The notes under the pieces: model-generated
What the model was told of the DNA's origin: nothing
Databases searched by the model: none
What the model saw: the letters and a program-made list of their open reading frames with translations, nothing else
Part shown: positions 45,058-52,368 of the stretch, piece after piece
Layout of the letters: every line of letters begins with the position of its first letter
Numbering within the stretch: the first letter of the stretch is position 1
From: DASXMT01 sp963781305
GTDB lineage: Bacteria > Actinomycetota > Acidimicrobiia > Acidimicrobiales > RAAP-2
Reading direction: 5' to 3'
Assembly (NCBI GenBank): GCA_963781305.1
Contig: CAWAFL010000014.1
Span: forward strand, 62,001-126,000
Length of the DNA stretch: 64,000 bases
Made by a program: the position numbers and the translations under genes

Positions 45058-45480
45058 TCACCGGGTCTCCGAGCGGTGCTTTAGTCCCTCTGCTTCCATC
45101 TCCACGTAGCGACGAGACAGGCTTGACGTGAACAGCCCGACGAGCCACGCCAGCATGCCGGTCTGTCGAATGCTCAGGTCGGCCACCACTCTCTTGGCTG
45201 GTGAGATCGAGAGACGGTGGTCACCCACTGTTGTGACGCCCCCCGACGTGGCCCTCCACGTAAGGACGCGATCGGGCTCGAGTTCGGTTACCTCCCACAC
45301 CACAGCAGGTAGGCGCGGCTGCTTGATCCGGATCTTGGCGCCTGGCGTCAAGGGTGACCCATCGACGACGGCGATCTGTTGGATCGACTTGGTCCACTCG
45401 GGCCATCGCTCCAGGTCGGTCAGTACGCCCCAGACCTTTTCCGGTGGGGCGTCGATCTCGATCGAAGTCCGATACTCCAT
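45058..45480 (-). CDS. SRPBCC-family protein leading the TetR-controlled operon
   Basis: This 140-residue START-like protein has MEYRTSIEIDAPPEKVWGVLTDLERWPEWTKSI and IQTGMLAWLVGLFTSSLSRRY-type hydrophobic C-terminal helix. ATG 45480 has GAGGAGG upstream. It is the first gene of the minus-strand operon 45480-42383 and is divergent from the TetR gene. It may bind the hydrophobic ligand or substrate of the downstream dehydrogenases. Confidence 0.85.
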   Translation of the reverse strand: MEYRTSIEIDAPPEKVWGVLTDLERWPEWTKSIQQIAVVDGSPLTPGAKIRIKQPRLPAVVWEVTELEPDRVLTWRATSGGVTTVGDHRLSISPAKRVVADLSIRQTGMLAWLVGLFTSSLSRRYVEMEAEGLKHRSETR

Positions 45481-45497
45481 GAGGCCTCCTCGCTGCC

Positions 45498-45545
45498 TTT
45501 GTATGGGCAGAGCTTGTATTGGGCAGCGTTTGTATTGGGCATCGT
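45498..45545. repeat. Three 16-bp direct repeats in the divergent promoter
   Basis: TTTGTATGGGCAGAGC, TTGTATTGGGCAGCGT and TTGTATTGGGCATCGT are arranged head-to-tail between the SRPBCC start and the 34-bp palindrome. They lie within the 5' leader of the SRPBCC mRNA if transcription begins in the palindrome. Confidence 0.85.
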
Positions 45546-45574
45546 GTAGGCACGCATCCACGTGCCGTGTCCGT

Positions 45575-45608
45575 ATGAACCAGATGGTACATGTACCATC
45601 TGGTTCAT
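45575..45608. promoter_or_regulatory. Perfect 34-bp palindromic operator/bidirectional promoter
   Basis: ATGAACCAGATGGTACA and its exact reverse complement abut without a spacer. Each strand contains TACCAT as a TANNNT -10 box; on the plus strand it ends 7 nt before the TetR ATG at 45607, so the TetR mRNA is predicted to be leaderless and the start codon itself lies in the operator. A bound repressor would block both divergent transcripts. Confidence 0.85.
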
Positions 45609-46203
45609 GGCCAAACGAAGCTCGAACGTGTCTACGGGGCCGAAGGAGCTGCTTTTGGAGCGCACGATCGGGTACCTGGCCGAGCACGGCGTGATCGATG
45701 TCTCGCTGCGGGCGCTGGCCGCAGCGATCGGCACCAGCCACCGGATGCTCATCTACCACTTCGGCTCCAAAGACGGGCTCTTCGTCGCGGTCGTCCGAGC
45801 CGTGGAAGCCCGTCAGCGAGCAGCGTTCTCCGACCTCGTCGTATCGTCGGGCGACTCGTTGAGCGATGTCGCCCGCCAGTTCTGGCGCCGGTTGAGCGAC
45901 CCTGCCCTCGCGCCCCACGAGCGGCTGTTCTTCGAGATGTACGGACAAGCCCTTCAAGGCCGACCCTACGCTGCTCCCCTTCTCGACGGCATCGTCGACT
46001 CGTGGCTCGGGCCCATGACGAACGTGCTCCGCCAGACCGGGTTCTCCGAGGACTCGGCCCGCGCCGAAGCGCGGCTCGGCATTGCCGTCATCCGTGGCCT
46101 CCTGCTCGACCTCTTGGCCACGGGCGACGCCGACGGCGCGACAGCGGCTTTCGAACAGCATGTTGTCGGCGTCGAAGCCCGACTCGCCGTTCATCGGTCT
46201 TGA
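45607..46203 (+). CDS. TetR-family regulator
   Basis: This 198-residue regulator has an N-terminal helix-turn-helix (VSLRALAAAIGTSHRMLIYHFGSKDGLF) and a helical ligand-binding C-terminal domain. ATG 45607 overlaps the 34-bp palindrome. A GTG at 45562 in frame would add 15 residues but its frame reads through the palindrome, so the shorter form is preferred. It is expected to autoregulate and repress the divergent SRPBCC-SDR-SDR-LLM operon. Confidence 0.92.
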   Translation: MAKRSSNVSTGPKELLLERTIGYLAEHGVIDVSLRALAAAIGTSHRMLIYHFGSKDGLFVAVVRAVEARQRAAFSDLVVSSGDSLSDVARQFWRRLSDPALAPHERLFFEMYGQALQGRPYAAPLLDGIVDSWLGPMTNVLRQTGFSEDSARAEARLGIAVIRGLLLDLLATGDADGATAAFEQHVVGVEARLAVHRS

Positions 46204-46347
46204 GCTGCGCGCTCCAACCTCTCCGATTATGTGTCGCCCAACGTTCGCGAACACCCTCCGGAGTCCTCCCGACGCAGCTCGCGACGTTTCGAGATCGGTC
46301 AGATGGGTACGGTAAATTCTTGTGCCCGCTACTGGAAGGTGACAACT

Positions 46348-46623
46348 ATGTTGACCCTCACCCCCGATGCAGCTCACGTTATTCAGGACCTGGTTTCTGA
46401 TCATCCCGGCGCCGGACTTCGCATTTCCTCCAAGCCGGTGGATACCGATCGGATAGAGCTGGGATTGGCGGTGACGGCCAGTCCCGAGCCCACTGACCAG
46501 ATTGTCAATGAGCAGGGCTCACAGGTGTTCCTGGATCTCGAGGTGGCACCGCTGCTCGAGGACAGGACGCTGGACGTCGATGTCTCCGACGACCGCGAGG
46601 TTGCCTTCAAGCTCCTGCCGTAG
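46348..46623 (+). CDS. HesB-like small protein without cysteines
   Basis: This 91-residue protein has the iron-sulfur biosynthesis (HesB/IscA) fold pattern MLTLTPDAAHVIQDLV ... DRIELGLAVTA ... VFLDLEVAPLLEDRTLDVD, but not one Cys, so it cannot bind a cluster as IscA does. Cys-free relatives occur in actinobacteria. GGAAGGTGAC precedes ATG 46348. The gap after its stop contains three CTGCAG hexamers in Gln/Ala-type repeats (46622-46680). Confidence 0.78.
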   Translation: MLTLTPDAAHVIQDLVSDHPGAGLRISSKPVDTDRIELGLAVTASPEPTDQIVNEQGSQVFLDLEVAPLLEDRTLDVDVSDDREVAFKLLP

Positions 46624-46733
46624 CTGCAGCCGGTGTCGTGGCTGCAGCAGCTGTGTTATCTGCAGCAGCTGAAGCCGGTGCAGTACCTCTCGGTGCCGGC
46701 ACGCCGGGCAGACCAGTCAATGCTCAAGTTTGG

Positions 46734-46763
46734 TTGAAGTCTGCTCGGGGCGACGGATACCGT
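46734..46763 (+). promoter_or_regulatory. Leaderless promoter of soxR
   Basis: TTGAAG (46734-46739), an 18-bp spacer and TACCGT (46758-46763) precede ATG 46771 by 7 nt. A weak dyad CTCAAG/TTGAAG overlaps the -35. Confidence 0.65.
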
Positions 46764-46770
46764 TGCCTCT

Positions 46771-47208
46771 ATGGACTCGGAGCTGACCATCGGCGCTTTG
46801 AGCGAGAGGTCGGGCGTGGCCGCTTCCGCTCTGCGTTTCTACGAAGCGGAAGGTTTGATCCACGCCACCCGCACGGCGGGAGGACAGCGCCGCTACTCCC
46901 GCGACACGTTGCGACGGGTGTCGTTCATACGCGTCGCCCAACAAGTGGGCCTCCGCTTGGACGAGATCCGGGTGGCTCTTGAGTCCCTGCCCGAGCACCG
47001 CACCCCTACTGCTAAGGACTGGGAACGCCTCTCCACCTCATGGCGACCCCGACTCGACGCGCAGATCGCGTTGCTCGAGCGCTTGCGAGACCGTCTGGGC
47101 GGGTGCATCGGCTGTGGATGCCTGTCTCTCCGGTTCTGCAAGCTCCTCAACCCGGATGATCAAGCCGGCCTGCGTGGGCCGGGACCGCGACACATTCTCG
47201 AAGGCTGA
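46771..47208 (+). CDS. soxR: Redox-sensitive MerR-family regulator SoxR
   Basis: This 145-residue protein has a MerR helix-turn-helix (TIGALSERSGVAASALRFYEAEGLI), a dimerisation helix and the [2Fe-2S] motif Cys112-x2-Cys115-x-Cys117-x5-Cys123, matching SoxR. Oxidation of the cluster by redox-cycling compounds switches the gene. Start is leaderless. It points into the convergent hydrolase gene. Confidence 0.95.
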   Translation: MDSELTIGALSERSGVAASALRFYEAEGLIHATRTAGGQRRYSRDTLRRVSFIRVAQQVGLRLDEIRVALESLPEHRTPTAKDWERLSTSWRPRLDAQIALLERLRDRLGGCIGCGCLSLRFCKLLNPDDQAGLRGPGPRHILEG

Positions 47209-47244
47209 GCGACACCTGGCTGCCCTGCTCCGGTGGCAACGAGG

Positions 47245-48117
47245 TCAACCCGCTGGTGCCAGCGTCGACCAGTGCTGACGCAACGAGGTCACCAACTCGT
47301 CGGATCGTTCGTCGGGAAAGAAGAGCCGTCCGCCGTCGATTTCGACCACGTCCGTCGCCCCCGGGATCAGGTCCTTCAACCAATAGGCCCACGAGAGCTC
47401 GAAGAACGTGTCGGCCGTCCCCCACACGATGAGCGTGGGTACCTGAAGCCGCGAGAGCTCGGACTCCACTGCGAAGAGGTCCTGCGGGTCCAAGGACAGG
47501 AGCAACTGCTCGAACTGATGAGCCCGCTCCGGGGTCCCGAGCAGAGGTTGGAGGTACGTGCGCAGCACTTCAATGGGAAGATGGTTGATGTCCTGGTAGC
47601 TGGTTCCGAACAGGGCCTCGCGCGCCAGCGGCAGGTCGGCCAGCAAGTCGGCCGCCCCTGCGGCAATGGCCCCGGCTGCCGCCAACTCGATTTCTGGCTT
47701 GAACGCCTCAGGGGGGAGGTTGTCTTGGGTATCGCAGTTGGTGAGGCACAACGAGCGGAGACGTTCCGGGTGCTTCGCAGCGAACACCTGGGCCACCGCT
47801 CCTCCGGTGTCGTGTGCGACGAGATCGAGCGTGCCCAGGTCGGCCGACGTGCAAAAGGCGTCGAGTACCGCGGCCAGCGAACCCAGCCGGAAATCCTGGT
47901 CCGGTGCCGCCGGGGTCTGGCCGTGGAGTGGGAGGTCGACGGCCACACAGCGCCGTTCTGCGGCCAGTGCGCCGATGGCATGGCGCCACAACAGGGCATT
48001 CGATCCGATGCCATGGACGAACAAGGTCACCGGTCCGTCACCAACATCCAGACAGCTGACCGGGCCCATCGCCGTCTCCACCGTCCGGCGGTGTCCTTCG
48101 AGCTCGGAAACATTCAT
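47245..48117 (-). CDS. Alpha/beta hydrolase with Asp nucleophile and altered His site
   Basis: This 290-residue protein has FVHGIGSNALLWRH (oxyanion), LVAHDTGGAVAQVFA where Asp takes the nucleophile place as in haloalkane dehalogenases and epoxide hydrolases, and TLIVWGTAD. The late catalytic His normally in GGHFP is replaced (GGRLFFPDE), so hydrolysis of the alkyl-enzyme may be impaired. ATG 48117 has AGGAGGAAAG upstream. It is driven from the TetR divergon. Confidence 0.82.
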   Translation of the reverse strand: MNVSELEGHRRTVETAMGPVSCLDVGDGPVTLFVHGIGSNALLWRHAIGALAAERRCVAVDLPLHGQTPAAPDQDFRLGSLAAVLDAFCTSADLGTLDLVAHDTGGAVAQVFAAKHPERLRSLCLTNCDTQDNLPPEAFKPEIELAAAGAIAAGAADLLADLPLAREALFGTSYQDINHLPIEVLRTYLQPLLGTPERAHQFEQLLLSLDPQDLFAVESELSRLQVPTLIVWGTADTFFELSWAYWLKDLIPGATDVVEIDGGRLFFPDERSDELVTSLRQHWSTLAPAG

Positions 48118-48184
48118 GTGCTTTCCTCCTGAGGGAATGGATTGAGTACACGGTCCGGCGCACGCCGGCGGTACCATTAGATAT

Positions 48185-48229
48185 ACCGACTATCGGTCTA
48201 ACATAATAGACCGATAGTCGGTCTGTCAA
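48185..48229. promoter_or_regulatory. Inverted-repeat operator and promoter of the hydrolase/TetR divergon
   Basis: Arms ACCGACTATCGGTCTA (48185-48200) and its exact reverse complement (48207-48222) flank ACATAA. On the minus strand TTGACA (48229-48224) and TTATGT (48206-48201) are separated by 17 bp; the inner arm occupies the whole spacer. Binding of a TetR dimer pair would bar RNA polymerase. Confidence 0.88.
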
Positions 48230-48247
48230 GGGAGGCAATCGCAGAGC

Positions 48248-48844
48248 ATGCCGGAACAGATGAATCAGAACGTGGCCCGAGGCGCCGCCACTCGCGAGCA
48301 CCTGATCGAGGTGGCCACCAAGTTGTTCGCCGAACGGGGATACGAGGACACGTCGATCGAGACAGTCCTCCAGGAGGCGTCGGTCAGCCGCGGATCTCTC
48401 TACCATCACTTCAAGAACAAAGAGGCTCTGTTCGAAGCCGTGCTCGAAGCCATGGAGAACGACATTGGCCTCCGGGTCATGGATGCTGCTTCCGAAGCCA
48501 CCGACGCCAAGGAGATGCTGCGATTGGGTGCGCTGGCCTGGGTGCAACTCGCCGGAGACCCAGTGGTGCAGCGCGTCCTGTTGATTGACGCTCCCTCCGT
48601 GCTCGGCTGGGACCGTTGGCGGGCACTCGAAGAGCGGCACGCCCTGGGACTGGTCAGGGGTGTCCTCGCTGCCATCGCCGATCAGGGCGACCTCGACCCG
48701 GGCCTGGTCGATGTCTTCTCACACGTCGTCTTGGCCGCCATGAACGAGATCGCACTTCTCGTGGCTCGCTCCGACCAACCCGACGAGGAGGCGCGCCTCG
48801 GTGCCGATGCCATCGACGAGGTCCTGTCCCGCCTCCTCGGCTAG
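48248..48844 (+). CDS. TetR-family regulator of the hydrolase gene
   Basis: This 198-residue protein has ATREHLIEVATKLFAERGYEDTSIETVLQEASVSRGSLYHHFKNKEAL, the canonical TetR DNA-binding domain. ATG 48248 follows AGGGAGG at a long spacing. It diverges from the hydrolase with the inverted repeat between them. A promoter for this gene could use CATAAT within the spacer of the operator. Confidence 0.93.
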   Translation: MPEQMNQNVARGAATREHLIEVATKLFAERGYEDTSIETVLQEASVSRGSLYHHFKNKEALFEAVLEAMENDIGLRVMDAASEATDAKEMLRLGALAWVQLAGDPVVQRVLLIDAPSVLGWDRWRALEERHALGLVRGVLAAIADQGDLDPGLVDVFSHVVLAAMNEIALLVARSDQPDEEARLGADAIDEVLSRLLG

Positions 48845-48896
48845 CACCCTTCAGAGGGGGGCCACCCTCCACAGCCTCCTCATCGAATGCCGCGAC

Positions 48897-50122
48897 TCAG
48901 CTGCGGGGCAGGTCCCTCCAGGCCATGTCCTTGTCGGTGCGCGGTTCGCCGGGAAGACCGAGGACCCGTTCGCCGAGGATGTTGCGCATGACCTCCGAGG
49001 TGCCCCCCTCGATGGAGTTGGCCCGGGCCCGCAGGAAGGCCTTATGCATGTCCGGGGTCCCCAAGGCCACGTAGTCAGGCCGGATCTTCGGGTAGTCCGA
49101 CCCGTAGAGCATGCCTTCGGCCCCCATCAGGTCCATGCACAGCTCGTAGATGTGCTGGTTGAGCTCGGCGAAGGCGAGCTTGGCCACCGATCCCTCGGGG
49201 CCGGGCGTCCCCACCCCCCGGGCGATCGAGGCCCGGAGATTGGTAAGCCTCGTCGCCTCGCTGCTTGCCCACAGCGACATGAGGCGGTCACGAAGGGCAA
49301 GGGCATGGGGAGAGGTGGCCCCGGCCCACCGCTCACGCCACAACCGGACGGCGTCACCAATGGGGCCAGCACCGCGCGGAGCCACGTTGCCGCCAATGGA
49401 GACCCGCTCGTTCATGAGCGTGGTGACGGCCACTCGCCAGCCATCGCCCTCGCCGCCCAGTCGGCCGGCATCGGACACCCGGGCATCGGTGAAGAAGATC
49501 TCGTTGAACTCGGCCTCACCGGTGATCTGGTAGAGGGGACGGACCTCCACGCCCGGCGCATGCATGTCGACGAGGAACGCCGTCATGCCCTGGTGCTTGG
49601 GAAGGTCGGGGTCCGTCCGGGCCAGGAGCAATCCAAAGCTGGACAAGTGGGCCACCGTCGTCCATACCTTTTGGCCGTTCAACACCCACTCGTCACCGTC
49701 GCGCACTGCACGGGTGGCCAGGCTGGCCACATCAGATCCGGCCCCCGGCTCGCTGAACAGCTGACACCAGATCTCCTGGCAGGTGAACAGCGGACGGAGA
49801 TATCGGCTCTTCTGCTCCTCGGTGCCATGGACGGCGACCGTCGGAGCAACCATCCCGTACCCGATGACATTGCGGATGGCGGCCGACGGAGCCCCGGCCT
49901 CGGCCAGCTGGCGGACGACCCGGCCATGCAGCCCCGGGCTCAGCCCGAGCCCACCGTGACCAACCGGAAAGTGCACCCATGCCAATCCCCGGTCGAATTG
50001 TTCCCCAGGAACTCCTGGGCGGACACGGTGTCGGGCGGGACTTCAGCCAAGAGCTGGTTCACCAGCTCATCGACCTCTACCTCGGCATGGACATCGCTAC
50101 GCGCCACATCGGTCGTCGTCAC
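48897..50122 (-). pseudogene. Acyl-CoA dehydrogenase split by a one-base frameshift
   Basis: The 5' part starts at GTG 50122 after GAGGAGG and reads DVARSDVHAEVEVDELVNQLL ... SAQEFLG; the rest continues in another frame from EQFDRGLAWVHFPVGHGGLG to the stop at 48897. Restoring one G in the minus-strand GGGG run (complement of 50003-50006) joins FLG to EQFDRG exactly. The 3' part has all ACAD motifs: WCQLFSEPGAGSDVAS, NGQKVWTT and the GGTSEVMRNIL region. A homopolymer error in the sequence, phase variation or a real lesion are all possible. Confidence 0.85.
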
Positions 50123-50368
50123 GTGTTCCTCCTCAAGCGGGTCACGGCCCTGAGCTTACGGTGCGGGTTCGAGATGCCCGGGCGTGCTGCCATCTGGAGG
50201 CCCGAACCCCGCTGACCAGGGATGGCTGCGACCAGTTCCTGTGAGTTGCCGGCAGAGATGCACCGAGCGTGGTCTCTCCCGGCGGCCGCCCACGATATTT
50301 GTCCCATTCAGGACTACCATCGCCCGTATCCCGCGCGATGGGGGGCGCGGCCGACATCGGGGGGGCCC

Positions 50369-52318
50369 GTGGCTGAAGACACCGGCATCAAGCCGTTGGC
50401 AGCACGTCTGCATATCACCAGGCGCGGCGTCCAGATCGCGCTGGGCGTGTTCTGGATCATCGCCGCCGGCCTGAAGTTCCAACCCAAGATGTTCGGAACG
50501 AGCTTCGTCGCCATGATGATCGAACCCATGGCTGCCGGTCAGCCCGGTGTCCTCTCGTCGTCGATCACCCACATTGGCAACTTCCTGTCGCACGAGGTGG
50601 CCATGTGGGTGACCCTGTTCGGGTTGGTCGAGCTGGCTATCGGGATAGGGCTCCTCTTCAAGCGGACGGTCAAACCGGCGTTGGTGCTCTCGTTCGCGTG
50701 GGCCGTCGGGGTGGCGTGGTTCGGAGAGGGCTTCGGCATGGTGTTCACGGGACACTCCTCTCCGCTGACCGGAGGGCCGGGGGCTGTCTTTCTGTACGGC
50801 GTCATCGGCGTGTTGGTGTGGCCATCTGCTGAGCGAGCTCGGAGCGAGCAGCGAACGGGCGTGGCCTCGTCGGCCGCGGGGATGGGACCGTTCGGGGCCA
50901 TCGGAGCCCGGGCGGTATGGGCCGCGCTCTGGGTGTTCGAAGCCATCTTGTGGATGTTCCCCGCCAACCGCACTCCAAATTCCATCCACGATCAGCTGAC
51001 CGGCACGGCCAGTGGTGAGCCGGGATGGTACGCCCACTTCTTGAACTCGTTGGGCCATGCCTTCGTAGGAGCCGGCGCGCCAGTGGCCGTGATCCTCGCT
51101 GCCACCTCACTGGTCATCGGCATCGGACCCTTGGTCAGTCGCCGCGCATCCATCTTCATCGGGCTCGGCATCGGCCTTGCCCTGTTGTATTGGGTGACCG
51201 GCGAAGGGGTGGGTGAATTGATGACGGGCATGGGAACCGACCCGGCCAACGGGCCGCTGGTTGTGCTCTTGGGCCTGGCCATCCTCCCCACCATTCCTGA
51301 CCGGGCCGATGCGACGGTGCCGGCCGCCCGCCTCTTCTCGCAACATCCGGCATGGGCCACCCTCGGGGTCATCGGCCTGGCCGTGGTTCCCGCCGCCGTC
51401 GCCGTCGTCCCCGCCACCCCGATCGCCACGGCCGCATCGACGGCCCCCCATCCGTCGTCGACCACCACCTCCTCGGCGTCCGGCTCGACGCCCGGCATGT
51501 CGATGCCCGGCTCATCCGGGTCGACGTCAGACGGCTCGAAGTCGAACGGAACCTCATCCATGAAGGGCATGGCCCCGAGCACCAACATGGCCGGCATGGC
51601 CGGACTGGGTGTGACCGACCCGAATTGGAAGTACACGGGGCCACCCCTGCCCAATGGGGAGCAGGCCCTGTTGACCTCGGTCGGAAATGCCACCGACGAG
51701 GGGCACGCCATGCAGACTCCGAACTGCGCGGCGACACCCACCGCAGCGCAGACCCTCGGAGCAGTGCAGTACGTACAGGCGACGACCTCGGCGGTGGCCA
51801 AGTACAAAGAGCTCAGCGTTGCCCTCGCCGACGGCTACGTCCCCATTACGTCGACCGCCTACCCGGTCGTGCACTACCTCAACGTGGCCGACATGCGGCA
51901 AAAGGACATCTTGGATCCCAACCACGTGGACTCCTTGGTCTACGCCACCACCCCGAACGGGCCGGTGTTGGTGGCAGCGATGTACCTGATGCCCGGGCAA
52001 GGACCGGGCCCAATGCCCTATGGGTGCCTGGTGCAGTGGCACGCCCATACCAACCTCTGCACCTCGACGACGACGCACCTGATCCAAGGCTTCACGCCGT
52101 GCGCGCCCGGAACCGTCCACACCGGCCCGACGCCGATGATGACCCACGTCTGGCAAGTCCCGGTGGCCGGTGGGCCCCTGGCCATCGATCCCTCCGATCT
52201 CCAGGTGGTAGAGGCGGCGGTCATGGCCCAACAAGAAGGCCTGGCACCGATCACACCACCGGGCGGGACGCCGACCTACAACGGCACGTCATCAGCCCGG
52301 ACCGTCGGGGTGTCCTGA
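50369..52318 (+). CDS. DoxX-like membrane protein fused to a Met-rich linker and WHxH domain
   Basis: This 649-residue protein has eight or nine predicted membrane helices in residues 20-350, in a duplicated DoxX-like arrangement (RGVQIALGVFWIIAAGLKF, then the second set from RAVWAALWVFEAIL). A Ser/Thr/Met-rich linker (361-412, with GMSMPGSSG and MKGMAPSTNMAGM) leads to an outer domain at 420-620 with Cys453, Cys553, W557-H-x-H560, Cys564 and Cys578, and MTHVW at 591-595. Met and His clusters suggest copper binding, which is inference. GTG 50369 follows GGGGGG. No known family covers the C-terminal part. Confidence 0.75.
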   Translation: MAEDTGIKPLAARLHITRRGVQIALGVFWIIAAGLKFQPKMFGTSFVAMMIEPMAAGQPGVLSSSITHIGNFLSHEVAMWVTLFGLVELAIGIGLLFKRTVKPALVLSFAWAVGVAWFGEGFGMVFTGHSSPLTGGPGAVFLYGVIGVLVWPSAERARSEQRTGVASSAAGMGPFGAIGARAVWAALWVFEAILWMFPANRTPNSIHDQLTGTASGEPGWYAHFLNSLGHAFVGAGAPVAVILAATSLVIGIGPLVSRRASIFIGLGIGLALLYWVTGEGVGELMTGMGTDPANGPLVVLLGLAILPTIPDRADATVPAARLFSQHPAWATLGVIGLAVVPAAVAVVPATPIATAASTAPHPSSTTTSSASGSTPGMSMPGSSGSTSDGSKSNGTSSMKGMAPSTNMAGMAGLGVTDPNWKYTGPPLPNGEQALLTSVGNATDEGHAMQTPNCAATPTAAQTLGAVQYVQATTSAVAKYKELSVALADGYVPITSTAYPVVHYLNVADMRQKDILDPNHVDSLVYATTPNGPVLVAAMYLMPGQGPGPMPYGCLVQWHAHTNLCTSTTTHLIQGFTPCAPGTVHTGPTPMMTHVWQVPVAGGPLAIDPSDLQVVEAAVMAQQEGLAPITPPGGTPTYNGTSSARTVGVS

Positions 52319-52368
52319 CCCGCAGCCCGATGACCCACTTTCGTGACTACGGCGCACGATGATGTGAC

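Noticed and set aside
46725..46740. Canonical SoxR box in the soxR promoter
   Set aside because: Only a weak CTCAAG/TTGAAG dyad is present and it overlaps the -35 rather than sitting in the spacer, so autoregulation by a classical box is not claimed.
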